Positions 26,575 through 36,129 of a DNA stretch of 64,000 nucleotides are shown here, piece by piece. A model generated the notes under the pieces. It was given only the letters and a program-made list of their open reading frames with translations, ran no database searches and had not been told where the DNA came from. The position numbers and the translations under genes are program-made. Origin of the DNA: an uncultured Bacteroidales bacterium (GTDB lineage: Bacteria; Bacteroidota; Bacteroidia; Bacteroidales; Bacteroidaceae). The stretch's first letter is position 1, and every line of letters starts with the position of its first letter. The stretch covers positions 186,001 to 250,000 of the forward strand of contig CACXKA010000001.1 in assembly GCA_902768125.1 (NCBI GenBank), read 5' to 3'.

Positions 26575-27135
26575 ATGGAAGACGTAAAGAAGTATTTGGA
26601 AGACGCTGAGGAGAAGATGGAATTTGCATCCATGCACCTCGAAGAAGCCCTCAGCCGCATCCGTGCAGGACGTGCCAACGTACACATCCTCGATGAAATT
26701 CGTGTTGACTCCTACGGCAGCATGGTGCCACTGAGCAATGTGGCATCACTCACCACACCCGATGCCCGCAGCATCGCCATCAAACCATGGGAGAAATCCA
26801 TGCTCAAGGTCATCGAGAAGGCAATCATCGACTCATCTGTCGGCATCATGCCTGAGAACAACGGCGAGATTATCCGTCTCGGCATCCCAGCCCTGACTGA
26901 GGAACGCCGTAAGGAACTCACCAAGCAGTGCTCCAAGGAGGCTGAGACTGCTAAGGTCAGCGTGCGCAATGCTCGTCGCGATGCTATCGACAAGCTGAAG
27001 AAGTCTATCAAGACCGGTACTCCAGAAGATATGGAGAAGGACTACGAGGACAAGGTTCAGAAGGTGCACGACAAGTACATCAAGAAGATTGATGACATGC
27101 TCGACGCCAAGAGCAAAGAGATCATGACTGTGTAA
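26575..27135 (+). CDS. frr: Ribosome recycling factor
   Basis: RRF splits post-termination ribosomes together with EF-G. The 186-residue protein shows the family core: ALSRIRAGRAN (about residues 24-34), VDSYGSMVPLSNVA (about 43-56) and GIPALTEERRKEL (about 102-114). Full length. Its TAA overlaps the rsgA ATG by one base (TAATG), so the two are translationally coupled, a sensible pairing of ribosome recycling and assembly factors. Confidence 0.97.
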   Translation: MEDVKKYLEDAEEKMEFASMHLEEALSRIRAGRANVHILDEIRVDSYGSMVPLSNVASLTTPDARSIAIKPWEKSMLKVIEKAIIDSSVGIMPENNGEIIRLGIPALTEERRKELTKQCSKEAETAKVSVRNARRDAIDKLKKSIKTGTPEDMEKDYEDKVQKVHDKYIKKIDDMLDAKSKEIMTV

Positions 27136-28088
27136 TGCACGGATTGGTCATTAGAAACACGGGGTACAGCTACACCATCAAGTCAGATGCGGGAGAGGTC
27201 TTTGAATGCAAAGTCAAAGGCAACTTCCGCATTCGTGGCATTCGCACGACCAATCCCGTGGCGATAGGAGACAAGGTGACCTTCGTTCCCCAGGAAGTGG
27301 AGGGCGACATAGAGCAGGCAAAGCAAGGTCTCATCACAGAGTTGGACGATCGCAAGAACTACATCATCCGCAAATCCACCAACCTCTCCAAACAGTCACA
27401 CATCATCGCCGCCAACGTCGATATGTGTTTCCTCATTGTCACTATCCAGCAACCCGAAACGCCCCTCCAGTTCATCGACCGCTTCTTGGCAAGTGCTGAG
27501 GCATACAGTGTGCCCGTCACCCTCATCTTCAACAAGATTGACATCATTGACGAAGAGTGGAAGGACTACCTCGATGGCGTGGTCAATCTCTACGAAACGG
27601 TCGGCTATCCCTGCCGATGCATCTCCGCCGCCACAGGAGAAGGCGTGGAAACCCTACGGGAAGAACTGAAAGGAAAAATCACCCTTCTCTCAGGCAACAG
27701 CGGTGTGGGCAAATCTACCCTCATCAACGCCCTCCTTCCCCACCTCAACCTCCGCACCAGCGAAATCAGCGATGCCTACAGTACAGGCAAGCACACCACC
27801 ACCTTCTCCGAGATGTACGAAACCGAAGAAGGCGGTTACATCATCGACACTCCTGGCATCAAGGGCTTTGGCACTTTCGACATGAAGAAGGAGGAAGTGA
27901 GCCACTACTTCAAGGAAATCTTCCGCATCTCTGCCGACTGCCGTTTCAACAACTGCACCCATACCCACGAACCCCATTGTGCTGTGCGTGAGGCTGTAGA
28001 ACGCCACGACATCGCCGAAAGCCGTTACAACTCCTATCTCTCCATGCTCGAAGATGAAAAAGAAGACAAATACCGCCCTGCTTATTAG
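27135..28088 (+). CDS. rsgA: RsgA, ribosome small-subunit biogenesis GTPase
   Basis: Circularly permuted GTPase involved in late 30S maturation. The N-terminal OB fold is followed by the permuted G domain: the NKxD motif FNKIDI precedes the P-loop GNSGVGKST (about residues 189-197) and DTPG. The C-terminal zinc motif has CRFNNCTHTHEPHC. Length 317 residues is normal. The following TPR gene starts 35 nt inside its 3' end in another frame. Confidence 0.97.
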   Translation: MHGLVIRNTGYSYTIKSDAGEVFECKVKGNFRIRGIRTTNPVAIGDKVTFVPQEVEGDIEQAKQGLITELDDRKNYIIRKSTNLSKQSHIIAANVDMCFLIVTIQQPETPLQFIDRFLASAEAYSVPVTLIFNKIDIIDEEWKDYLDGVVNLYETVGYPCRCISAATGEGVETLREELKGKITLLSGNSGVGKSTLINALLPHLNLRTSEISDAYSTGKHTTTFSEMYETEEGGYIIDTPGIKGFGTFDMKKEEVSHYFKEIFRISADCRFNNCTHTHEPHCAVREAVERHDIAESRYNSYLSMLEDEKEDKYRPAY

Positions 28089-28890
28089 TTTCGTCTTGTG
28101 GTTGACGACCTTGTCAGCAACGGCACAGACCTACGAATCCTTCATCGAGAAAGGACTTGCCGCTGCCCAGGCACAACAATACGACGAAGCCATCGAGCAA
28201 TTCCGTCAGGCACTCCGACTCTCCCCCGACGATATCCGCAATGCCCTCACCTACGCCAACATCGCCCATATACAAGAACTCAAGGGTGAACAGATGAAGG
28301 CACTCGACAGTTATGACCTGGCGCTCGGCATCGCTCCCCTCAACGTGCCCATCCTCAAGTCACAGGCAGACCTCTTCCTGACTCTGGGTAACCAAAGCAA
28401 GGCACTCCTCAACTACACCAAGATACTGGATGTGGCACCCAATAACATCGAGGCACTCCTCGCCCGTGCTTACATCTACCAACAACAACGCAACTACCAA
28501 GGAGCCAAGACCGACTACGAACGGCTCCTCACCCTCGAACCCAATAACTACGCCGCCCTGCTCGGCGTCGTCCTCCTTTTCCAAAACGCCAACAAACCGC
28601 AGGAAGCCCTCAGCCGACTCACTCTCCTCATTGACCAATACCCTGACAAGGCTGAACTCTACTCCGTCCGTGCCGAAATCGAGGCTGAAGCCCACCAGTC
28701 CGAACTCGCCCTCATGGATCTTGACAAAGCCATCACCCTCGAACCCGAAAACAAGAACATTCTCCTCACCCGTGCCTACCTCCACCTGAAAGAAGGGCAC
28801 AAGCACCTTGCCAAGCAAGACTTCGAACGTGCCATCCAACTCGGTGTTCCACAGGGACAACTGAAGGAAGAACTCAAACAATGCAAATAA
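28054..28890 (+). CDS. Exported tetratricopeptide-repeat protein
   Basis: A 278-residue protein with a signal peptide (about residues 1-24, ending SATAQ) followed by about six or seven TPR units (for example AQQYDEAIEQFRQALRLSPDD and NNYAALLGVVLLFQNANKPQEAL). No catalytic domain. Probably a periplasmic or outer-membrane-associated scaffold. The start is the ATG overlapping rsgA by 35 nt, which gives a proper signal peptide; the overlap suggests coupled translation. Confidence 0.85.
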   Translation: MKKKTNTALLISFVLWLTTLSATAQTYESFIEKGLAAAQAQQYDEAIEQFRQALRLSPDDIRNALTYANIAHIQELKGEQMKALDSYDLALGIAPLNVPILKSQADLFLTLGNQSKALLNYTKILDVAPNNIEALLARAYIYQQQRNYQGAKTDYERLLTLEPNNYAALLGVVLLFQNANKPQEALSRLTLLIDQYPDKAELYSVRAEIEAEAHQSELALMDLDKAITLEPENKNILLTRAYLHLKEGHKHLAKQDFERAIQLGVPQGQLKEELKQCK

Positions 28891-28951
28891 CCCCACCAAG
28901 GACATCACACATTATACATAACAAACACAATCTTTACAATCAATTTACCTT

Positions 28952-31261
28952 ATGAAGAAAACAATTCTTACAACCCTTGCCATGCTTCTGGGAAGCATCA
29001 GCACCCTCACGGCGCAAGTTCAACTGCAACCCAACAACATTGACCAAGTGCTCAAAGCCATGACGCTGGAAGAGAAAGCCATGCTCGTCGTGGGCGGCAA
29101 TCGCCAGATTGGAGAGAGCAACAATGGTATGATTGGAGGACACGCTCAACGTGTACCAGGCGCTGCTGGCACCACACAGGCGATTCCGCGACTCGGCATT
29201 CCCTCCACCGTCCTCACGGACGGACCTGCAGGTGTCAGAATCAATCCTCGCCGCGACAACGACACCAACACCTATTTCTGCACGGGTTTCCCTGTGGGAA
29301 CAGCTCTCGCCTGTACGTGGAACGTGCCACTCGTGGAGGAAGTGGGCAAGTGTATCGGTAATGAAGTGCTGGAATATGGCTGCGACGTGTTGCTTGCCCC
29401 AGGTATGAATATCCACCGTTCCCCTCTTTGCGGTCGTAATTTCGAATATTATTCCGAAGACCCCTTCGTGACAGGCAAGATTGCCGCTGCCTACGTGCGA
29501 GGCATCCAGAGTCAAGGAGTGGGCACTTCTATCAAGCATTTTGCAGCCAACTCACAAGAGACTAATCGTATGGGGGTGGATGAAGTCATGTCGCAACGTG
29601 CCCTCCGCGAGATTTACCTCAAGGGATTCGAAATTGCTGTTCGCGAAGCAGCCCCTTGGACCATCATGTCCTCCTACAACCGCATCAATGGTCCTTTCAC
29701 CCAAGAGAACCGTGAACTCCTCACCACCATCCTGCGTGACGAATGGGGTTTCGACGGTATCGTTATGACTGACTGGACAGGTCTGCGTAACACTGCCGCT
29801 CAAATTCAGGCAGGCAATGACCTTATGGAACCTGGAGCCGACGCTCAAATCAAAGACATCATTGATAAGGTGAAAAGCGGAGTCTTGGCAGAATCCGACC
29901 TCGACATCTGTGTGAAGCGCATTCTCCAATATCTCGTCAAGACTCCAGCTTTCCGAGCCTATAAATACTCCAACAAGCCCGATTTACAGGCACACGCTGC
30001 TGTCACCCGCCGAAGTGCCACAGAGGGAATGGTGCTGCTCAAGAACGAGGGGAATACCCTCCCGATGAAGAACACCAAGACCGTCTCTGTCTTTGGCGTC
30101 ACCTCCTACGATTTCATCGCTGGTGGTAGTGGCTCTGGCGATGTCAACAAGGCATATACCATTGACTTGATGCAAGGACTCAATGAAGCAGGACTGACTG
30201 TGAACAAGAAACTGGCAGACCTCTACAAGAGTTATCAGAACTATCAAAACAGCATCACGGCTGCTTCGCCCGCACGCGGTGGATGGTTCTGGGGCAAGGC
30301 TGTCCTTCCCGAAATGCCCGTCAGTCGTCCTGTTGTCAACGTACAGGCACAAGAATCCGACCTTGCCATCATTACCCTCGGCAGACAAGCAGGTGAAGGT
30401 TCTGACCGTCAGGAAGAAGGAGACTTCACCCTCACGGAAGTAGAGCGACAGCTCATCGCTGATGTATGTAACGCTTTCCATCTTGCTAAGAAACCCGTGG
30501 TGGTGGTACTCAATATGGGCAACGTCATCGAAACTGCTTCGTGGAAGGGTATGCCCGACGCCATCCTCCTCGCTTGGCAACCCGGACAGGAGGGTGGCTA
30601 TTCCGTCGCCGATGTGCTGACTGGAAAGGCATACCCATCAGGCAAACTCACCATGACGTGGCCCAATAGCCTCATCGACCTTCCATCCAGTGCCAATTTC
30701 CCTAATGTGCGTCCTACGACAGCAAACCGCATGCGAGGCAACAACAAGGTGGAATTCCAAGACTACACCAAACATATGGAGGGCATCAATGTAGGCTATC
30801 GCTACTTCACCTCCTCCGACAAGTCTGTGTCATACCCCTTTGGCTTTGGTCTCAGCTATACGACTTTCTCTTATAGCAAACCCGTCATCAAAGCCACGAA
30901 GGACGGACTCACAGCCTCCATCACCGTCACGAACACGGGCACAATGGCAGGCAAGGAAGTCGTGCAACTCTACGTCAGTGCCCCATCGGGAGGTCTTGAG
31001 AAGCCTGCCCGCGAGCTGAAGTCCTTTGCCAAGACCCAAGAACTTCAACCCAAGCAGAGCCAGACGCTCACCATGAAGCTCTCCCACTATGACCTCGCTT
31101 CATACAACGAAGCCACACAAAGTTGGGAAACAGCCGCTGGCAAATACACCATCAGCTTCGGAGCCAGTGTGGAGGACATCCGTGCCACTGCCCCCTATAG
31201 CCTCCCCAAGCAGCAAACGGTGAAATGTCATGACGTGATGAAACCCAACATGGAACTCTAA
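28952..31261 (+). CDS. Glycoside hydrolase family 3 beta-glycosidase
   Basis: A 769-residue secreted GH3 enzyme (beta-glucosidase or beta-xylosidase type). Signal peptide 1-22 (TLTAQ). The (beta/alpha)8 domain has SIKHFAANSQETNR and the nucleophile Asp in GIVMTDWTG (about residue 271). The second domain contains GRQAGEGSDRQEEGDF, where the acid/base Glu is expected, and a fibronectin-III-like C-terminal domain (from about residue 640) includes VTNTGTMAGKEVVQLY. The gene is alone on this strand and ends in a strong terminator. No SusC/SusD pair is nearby. Confidence 0.93.
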   Translation: MKKTILTTLAMLLGSISTLTAQVQLQPNNIDQVLKAMTLEEKAMLVVGGNRQIGESNNGMIGGHAQRVPGAAGTTQAIPRLGIPSTVLTDGPAGVRINPRRDNDTNTYFCTGFPVGTALACTWNVPLVEEVGKCIGNEVLEYGCDVLLAPGMNIHRSPLCGRNFEYYSEDPFVTGKIAAAYVRGIQSQGVGTSIKHFAANSQETNRMGVDEVMSQRALREIYLKGFEIAVREAAPWTIMSSYNRINGPFTQENRELLTTILRDEWGFDGIVMTDWTGLRNTAAQIQAGNDLMEPGADAQIKDIIDKVKSGVLAESDLDICVKRILQYLVKTPAFRAYKYSNKPDLQAHAAVTRRSATEGMVLLKNEGNTLPMKNTKTVSVFGVTSYDFIAGGSGSGDVNKAYTIDLMQGLNEAGLTVNKKLADLYKSYQNYQNSITAASPARGGWFWGKAVLPEMPVSRPVVNVQAQESDLAIITLGRQAGEGSDRQEEGDFTLTEVERQLIADVCNAFHLAKKPVVVVLNMGNVIETASWKGMPDAILLAWQPGQEGGYSVADVLTGKAYPSGKLTMTWPNSLIDLPSSANFPNVRPTTANRMRGNNKVEFQDYTKHMEGINVGYRYFTSSDKSVSYPFGFGLSYTTFSYSKPVIKATKDGLTASITVTNTGTMAGKEVVQLYVSAPSGGLEKPARELKSFAKTQELQPKQSQTLTMKLSHYDLASYNEATQSWETAAGKYTISFGASVEDIRATAPYSLPKQQTVKCHDVMKPNMEL

Positions 31262-31283
31262 TCAAGAACCATCTTTTCGAGAC

Positions 31284-31330
31284 AGAGAAAGTTTTTTCAC
31301 ACGAAAAAGAAAAAACTTTCTCTTTTTATT
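31284..31330 (+). terminator. Intrinsic terminator after the GH3 gene
   Basis: Perfect 15-bp stem (31284-31298 with 31309-31323) followed by a T-rich tract. Confidence 0.85.
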
Positions 31331-31352
31331 TTGTTCTTCGCTCGATTTGTAC

Positions 31353-31360
31353 TACCTTTG
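31353..31360 (+). promoter_or_regulatory. Promoter of tRNA-Asn
   Basis: -7 box TACCTTTG with TTTG at 31330-31333, 19 bp upstream; tRNA begins 20 nt after the box. Confidence 0.75.
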
Positions 31361-31380
31361 CAACAGATTTAGAAATCACT

Positions 31381-31454
31381 GCTTCAGTAGCTCAGTTGGT
31401 TAGAGCACATGACTGTTAATCATGGGGTCGTTGGTTCAAGCCCATCCTGAAGCG
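31381..31454 (+). tRNA. tRNA-Asn (GTT)
   Basis: 74 nt fold as a cloverleaf: acceptor arms 31381-31387 and 31447-31453 pair perfectly, D arm GCTC/GAGC, anticodon stem CATGA/TCATG with loop holding GTT at 31415-31417, and a T arm with one U-U mismatch. The 3' CCA is not encoded. It has its own promoter and terminator. No integrase or attachment-site duplication is seen beside it. Confidence 0.95.
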
Positions 31455-31461
31455 CACGAAA

Positions 31462-31506
31462 AAGAGCCCTGTAGATCACGATTTACAGGACTCTTCTTTT
31501 TTATCA
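31462..31506 (+). terminator. Intrinsic terminator after tRNA-Asn
   Basis: 12-bp stem with one mismatch (31462-31473 with 31484-31495) followed by a T-run. It may also serve the converging GH43 gene. Confidence 0.8.
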
Positions 31507-31517
31507 TTATACGATTT

Positions 31518-33047
31518 CTATCTCAAGAGCACTTTCCTGCCTCCCTTGAGGTAAATGCCCTTGCACGGGTTGGTGACGGGTACTCCCTGAAGGGTGTAGA
31601 AGACAGCCGAGGAATCATCTGCAGAATCACTCACCGCCTCAATCTCGGAAGTAAACTCGTTGAACTTCCACCAGTCCCAGTTAAACAGGGTTGGAGAGGA
31701 TGTGCCTGTGAAACCGAAATGCACTGCATGGACGCCTATGGGGGTGCTGGTCAAGTCAACAGTCCTTTCTTCCCACACATCATCTCCTCCAGTCGCAGCA
31801 ACAGGAATCTTTGCCAGTATCTTTCCTCTGGCATGGTCTTGACGGATGACGAGCGTACCTTTGCCACTAGCTGATGCCACACGAAGCGTGATAGACTTGG
31901 CACCTTCCGAACCGAAATCAAGATTCGCCACTCGCATGGAATCACTGGCGTTTATGTCTGTCACATACACTCCATCGGATTCATTGCCCACCACACTGAT
32001 GCCCAATCCTGCGTTCAGCGTCTCTGCCTGCTGCTGTAGATAAGGACTCATGGTACACAGTGCTTTCACGCCTTTACGGGTGGCTGTGATGGGTTGGATG
32101 GTACCATCGGCATTGAAATGCATCTCCTCTACTGCCATACTTCGGTTGTATCCACCACCTCCTTTCGCCCATCCTGTATGGTAGAAGAAGTAGTCTTTGC
32201 CTTTATAATGCACCATGCCGCTGTGATTGGTGAAAGAACCTGTGTCTTGTTGCTTCATCACCACCCCTTTATATTCCCAAGGTCCCATGGGACTCTTGCT
32301 CATGCTGTAAGAAATGTGCTCAGGCACACCACCTGCCGCATACATCAGATAGTAGTTGTCGCCACGCTTGTCGAGCCAAGGTCCCTCTTCGTAGCAATCC
32401 TTGCCCGTCAGTTTATTGTCCACCTTCACACCACCGAAAGCTTCCTTGGTCAACGGCACCTCAACAATGCCGTTCTTACCGATGTTGGTGTTGATGTAAA
32501 TCATGGCACTTCCCAACTTGGCATAGCGCAACTTGTTGTTACCCCAATAGAGATAAGCCTGTCCATCGTCGTCGATGAACACCGTGGGATCAATGTCGCC
32601 CCCTTCACCAGTGTCAAAAAGGGGCTTTCTAAGTACATCCTTAAAGGGACCAGAAGGTTTCTTGCTGCGTCCCACACCAATATAATGGCGCCAATCGTTG
32701 GGTTTCGACAGACACATATACCAATAATAATAGTCACCTCGCTTGACACACTGACTCGCCCAACAAGTTCCCTCACGCCCCCATTGGAAGGCGGTGCGAG
32801 GCATCGCAATGCCGTGATCTGTCCAGTTCACCATATCCACTGTGGAATAAACACGCCAACGCTCCATGTAGTAGAAGTCATTGACTCCTGGCACATTCAT
32901 ATCCTCGTCGCAATAGACATAGAGACTGTCATTGCCCTCATACACGACAGGAGCTGGATCGGCAGTGTAACAATGGGAAACAATAGGATTTTGTGCTCCT
33001 ACCACAGACGCCATCATAAGGAGTCCACACAATGCTGTCTTTCTCAT
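31518..33047 (-). CDS. Glycoside hydrolase family 43 enzyme with C-terminal CBM6-like domain
   Basis: A 509-residue exported enzyme with a signal peptide (1-18). The five-bladed propeller has the three GH43 carboxylates in plausible places: ADPAPVVY (about 29-36), [19 protein letters not shown] and CYEEGPWL. The C-terminal part (about 340-480) resembles CBM6, followed by a short tail ([22 protein letters not shown]) like a degenerate sorting tail. Likely an arabinofuranosidase or xylosidase. Its start overlaps the stop of the GH95 gene by 4 nt, so both are expressed together. Confidence 0.9.
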   Translation of the reverse strand: MRKTALCGLLMMASVVGAQNPIVSHCYTADPAPVVYEGNDSLYVYCDEDMNVPGVNDFYYMERWRVYSTVDMVNWTDHGIAMPRTAFQWGREGTCWASQCVKRGDYYYWYMCLSKPNDWRHYIGVGRSKKPSGPFKDVLRKPLFDTGEGGDIDPTVFIDDDGQAYLYWGNNKLRYAKLGSAMIYINTNIGKNGIVEVPLTKEAFGGVKVDNKLTGKDCYEEGPWLDKRGDNYYLMYAAGGVPEHISYSMSKSPMGPWEYKGVVMKQQDTGSFTNHSGMVHYKGKDYFFYHTGWAKGGGGYNRSMAVEEMHFNADGTIQPITATRKGVKALCTMSPYLQQQAETLNAGLGISVVGNESDGVYVTDINASDSMRVANLDFGSEGAKSITLRVASASGKGTLVIRQDHARGKILAKIPVAATGGDDVWEERTVDLTSTPIGVHAVHFGFTGTSSPTLFNWDWWKFNEFTSEIEAVSDSADDSSAVFYTLQGVPVTNPCKGIYLKGGRKVLLR

Positions 33048-35677
33048 CTTCTCAGTATTTTTCGATGGGTTTCCTTTCCGTTCTTAATCTCTTTTTCCAC
33101 ATAGATGCCCTTCCCCTCCGATGTAGCGGGACGTCCGCTCAAATCGTAAGAGGAAATGGGATAGGAGGACTGAACAGACTGAATTTCCTTGATGTCAGAA
33201 CCCACTGGTGCCACTTGATAGTCTTTGCCCGCCTCGGTCGGCAAGTCATACTCATACACCTTCTTAACAGTGAGTTGAGGGGCTATGCTCAACGATTTTG
33301 CCAACTTAGGAGTTTTGATGTCGGCTGGAGCATAGAGCGGATTAGGGCACTCTCCACTGGCTTCCGTCAGTCCTTCCCCTTCAAGTGGTACATAGGAACG
33401 CAGTCGCAACACGCCACCAATGGTGGAATGGATGTTTGCCACTTGCAGACTTCCTTCATCCCAAACCATGCCGACTTCGAAGCCACCGCGGGCGCGCAAA
33501 CCAGACACCGAACCTTTTGTCCACTTGGCAGGCAGAGAAGGCAAGAGATGGATGGCACCGTCGTGACTCTGCAAGAGCATCTCGGCAATACCAGCCGTAG
33601 CGCCGAAGTTTCCATCAATCTGGAAAGGAGGATGCGCATCAAACAGGTTGGGGAAAGTGCGTCCATTCGGATACTTCTTCGTGTCCTCACTATCTTCAGA
33701 AGGTAACAGTTTGAGCATGTTACTCAGGATGGTGAGTGCGTGGTCACCATCCAGCATGCGTGCCCAGAAACAAATCTTCCATCCCAAACTCCAACCAGTC
33801 GCCTCGTCTCCACGATCCTTGAGCGTCTGTTTAGCTGCTGCAAACAGCTCGTTATGAGAATAAGGACTGATTTGGTTGGAAGGGAACAAACCATAGAGGT
33901 GAGAGATGTGACGATGCTGGAACTCACTGCCATCGGCATCGACCAACCATTCCAACAACTGCTTACGACTGCCAATCTGCATAGGAGGCAACTGGGCAAG
34001 TGCATCTTTCAAAGTCTGTTGATAGGTGGCATCCTCGCCCAGTATCTCAGCCGCCTTCAAGGTGCTGGAAAGAGCATCAAACGCAATCTGAGTGTCCATG
34101 GTGCAACCCGCCGTGATGGGAGTTGACTTGCCAGAAGGACCTTGTTCTGGACTCACAGAAGGGACAACCACCAACCAATTGTTGTAACCCGGATGGGGTT
34201 GCATATAGTCAAGGTAGAAATCGGCTGTACCCTTGATGACAGGATACCACTCCCGAAGCCACTCTTTGTCACCGATGTAGAGATAGTGTTGCCAAAGATG
34301 AGTGGCAAGCCAAGCACCACCATTGGGATACATTCCCCAGAAAGCACCATCGACAGGACCGGCTATGCGCCAGATGTCGGTGTTGTGATGCGCCATCCAA
34401 CCATCACATCCATACATCTGCTTGGCGGTGATGGCTCCTGTCTCGCTCAGATCCTTTATCATCGAGAACAAAGGCTCTGAGGTTTCCGACAAATTGCAAA
34501 CCTCTGCGGGCCAGTAATTCATCTCGGCATTGATATTGATAGTGTATTTCGAATCCCATGGGGCATCACGCTTGTCATTCCAAACACCTTGCAGATTGGC
34601 AGGCTGTCCTCCAGGCTGTGAGGAAGAGATGAGCAAGTATCTTCCATAATTGAAGAGCAATGCCACCATGCCCCAGTCCTTACTACCCGTGAAGGCATTC
34701 AGGCGCTGGTCGGTGGGAAGGTCGCTATTGGAGGTGGAAGGTAGGGAGAGATGTACACGATTGTATTGCTTCTGATAGGCTTCCACATGACGAGCAAGCA
34801 GTGTCTCATAATCGTACTGAGAAGCATCCTCCAAATACTTCTTATTCTTGGCGGATGCATCGCCCGAGACATCATTGTAATTGACGAAGTTCGTAGCTGC
34901 TGAAATGTAAAGGGTTGCCTTCTTGGCCTCCCTGACCATGGTGATTCCTGAAGAACCATTGTTCGTCACCTTGCCATCACACTCCACCTTGAAAACACAC
35001 TGCGCTTTCAGTTTGCTGTCCACTCCTTCATGACCCACACCCTGAATCGTGGCAACAATACCACCCATATCCTTCTTGTAGGTAGTGTTGAATGTACATG
35101 AATGCTGAATCATGAAACTCATGTCCCGATCCGATTCCAGATGCATGACAATCACGCCATCCGCCATCGAGGCAAAAGTGGTTCGCGAACAATTGTAAGA
35201 GTCATCCCCATCTTTCACCTTAAACGTGACTTTCGACAAGGCTGTCTTCAGATCCAACTCACGACGATAATCCGTTACATTCTTCTCCGAAAAACCCATG
35301 TTGGTAATCTTCAAACTACCCAATGTCAGATAACGCATACCATGAGGACCTTTCACGAACTGGTTGTTAATGAGGGTTTCGGCTTCTGACTCCTTTCCAC
35401 TGAAGATAAGCTCTCTGACCTTATCCAGATAATTCAATGAGGTCTTACTGTTGTTGTTGTGGGGACCACCCGACCAGAAGGTCTCTTCATTCAGTTGGAT
35501 TTCATCTGCCTGAATACCCCCATACACCATCGCACCCAGATGGGAGTTTCCAATTGGGAGTGCCTCTAACCATATCTTGGCAGGAGTGTCGTACCATAGT
35601 TTCTCTGTGTTGTCATCTTGTGCCATGACAATGCCTATTGGCATCATCATCGCCAGGAAAAAGATTAGTTTCTTCAT
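33044..35677 (-). CDS. GH95 family alpha-L-fucosidase-like glycosidase
   Basis: An 877-residue exported enzyme. The start [15 protein letters not shown] at 35677 gives a normal signal peptide; the longer frame runs through the promoter. The N-terminal beta domain begins [24 protein letters not shown]; the (alpha/alpha)6 domain has [35 protein letters not shown] and [17 protein letters not shown], all GH95 hallmarks. GH95 enzymes release alpha-1,2-L-fucose or alpha-L-galactose. First gene of a two-gene operon with GH43, which together suggest attack on a fucosylated or galactosylated arabinoxylan or xyloglucan; the polymer is inference. Confidence 0.9.
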   Translation of the reverse strand: MKKLIFFLAMMMPIGIVMAQDDNTEKLWYDTPAKIWLEALPIGNSHLGAMVYGGIQADEIQLNEETFWSGGPHNNNSKTSLNYLDKVRELIFSGKESEAETLINNQFVKGPHGMRYLTLGSLKITNMGFSEKNVTDYRRELDLKTALSKVTFKVKDGDDSYNCSRTTFASMADGVIVMHLESDRDMSFMIQHSCTFNTTYKKDMGGIVATIQGVGHEGVDSKLKAQCVFKVECDGKVTNNGSSGITMVREAKKATLYISAATNFVNYNDVSGDASAKNKKYLEDASQYDYETLLARHVEAYQKQYNRVHLSLPSTSNSDLPTDQRLNAFTGSKDWGMVALLFNYGRYLLISSSQPGGQPANLQGVWNDKRDAPWDSKYTININAEMNYWPAEVCNLSETSEPLFSMIKDLSETGAITAKQMYGCDGWMAHHNTDIWRIAGPVDGAFWGMYPNGGAWLATHLWQHYLYIGDKEWLREWYPVIKGTADFYLDYMQPHPGYNNWLVVVPSVSPEQGPSGKSTPITAGCTMDTQIAFDALSSTLKAAEILGEDATYQQTLKDALAQLPPMQIGSRKQLLEWLVDADGSEFQHRHISHLYGLFPSNQISPYSHNELFAAAKQTLKDRGDEATGWSLGWKICFWARMLDGDHALTILSNMLKLLPSEDSEDTKKYPNGRTFPNLFDAHPPFQIDGNFGATAGIAEMLLQSHDGAIHLLPSLPAKWTKGSVSGLRARGGFEVGMVWDEGSLQVANIHSTIGGVLRLRSYVPLEGEGLTEASGECPNPLYAPADIKTPKLAKSLSIAPQLTVKKVYEYDLPTEAGKDYQVAPVGSDIKEIQSVQSSYPISSYDLSGRPATSEGKGIYVEKEIKNGKETHRKILRR

Positions 35678-35719
35678 GCTAAAGAGGTTTTGAGTGTTTC
35701 TGTTTCTTTTTTGATGGGA

Positions 35720-35727
35720 CAAAGGTA
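35720..35727 (-). promoter_or_regulatory. -7 box of the GH95-GH43 operon (TACCTTTG)
   Basis: Exact match on the minus strand, 42 nt before the GH95 start. Confidence 0.7.
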
Positions 35728-35844
35728 CGACATTCTTTGATTTCTGGTTTTCATTCATGTAACATATCCTTTTCCCTTCTCCATTTTCTTTCTTGCAAGG
35801 AAACATTTTCTTTAGGAAAAGAAACATCAAAGGGAAAAAAGTCG

Positions 35845-35852
35845 TACCTTCG
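35845..35852 (+). promoter_or_regulatory. Imperfect -7 box (TACCTTCG) for the split acyltransferase
   Basis: One mismatch from TAnnTTTG, 19 nt before the ATG at 35872. Confidence 0.45.
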
Positions 35853-35871
35853 CAGCCGAAACGGGAAAAAT

Positions 35872-36129
35872 ATGACGAAAGAGGAGACGCAACAACTGAA
35901 AGGCATCGCCATTCTGATGATGGTGTGGCTGCATCTGTTTGGAACGAACCTGGAGATTCTGGACGGATGCGAGAAGTACATCTATCTGTGGAATGGTGAC
36001 CCGCTGATCTATGTCATGCGGAAATTCGCCCGCATGTGCGTGGTGTTCTACACATTCCTTGGGGGCTACGGACTTTGCAAGGTGTGGCAAAGGGATAACT
36101 GTCAACTTTCAACTTTCAACTCTCCATGA
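35872..36129 (+). CDS. Acyltransferase-3 family protein, N-terminal fragment (frame broken at heptad array)
   Basis: An 85-residue ORF holding the first part of an acyltransferase-3 protein: [18 protein letters not shown] (first helix with the conserved His) and [14 protein letters not shown] (second helix). It then enters a heptad array, which encodes CQLSTFNSP and the stop. The remainder of the domain continues in another frame from the ATG at 36126, which overlaps the TGA by 4 nt. Together the two ORFs give about 350 residues, normal for the family. Addition of one 7-bp unit would restore a single continuous frame. Alternatively the two halves may be made as separate coupled polypeptides. 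Confidence 0.75.
   Translation: MTKEETQQLKGIAILMMVWLHLFGTNLEILDGCEKYIYLWNGDPLIYVMRKFARMCVVFYTFLGGYGLCKVWQRDNCQLSTFNSP
36095..36122 (+). repeat. Heptad array splitting an acyltransferase gene (4 units)
   Basis: Units ATAACTG, TCAACTT, TCAACTT, TCAACTC, then TCC and the ATG at 36126. Coding sense. Confidence 0.85.

Noticed and set aside
31381-31454. tRNA-Asn as an integration site for a mobile element
   Set aside because: No integrase, no duplicated tRNA 3' end and no foreign-looking block beside it.
32094-33104. 336-codon frame opposite the GH43 gene
   Set aside because: Lies wholly antisense to a clear GH43 gene with complete catalytic motifs; no recognisable domain.
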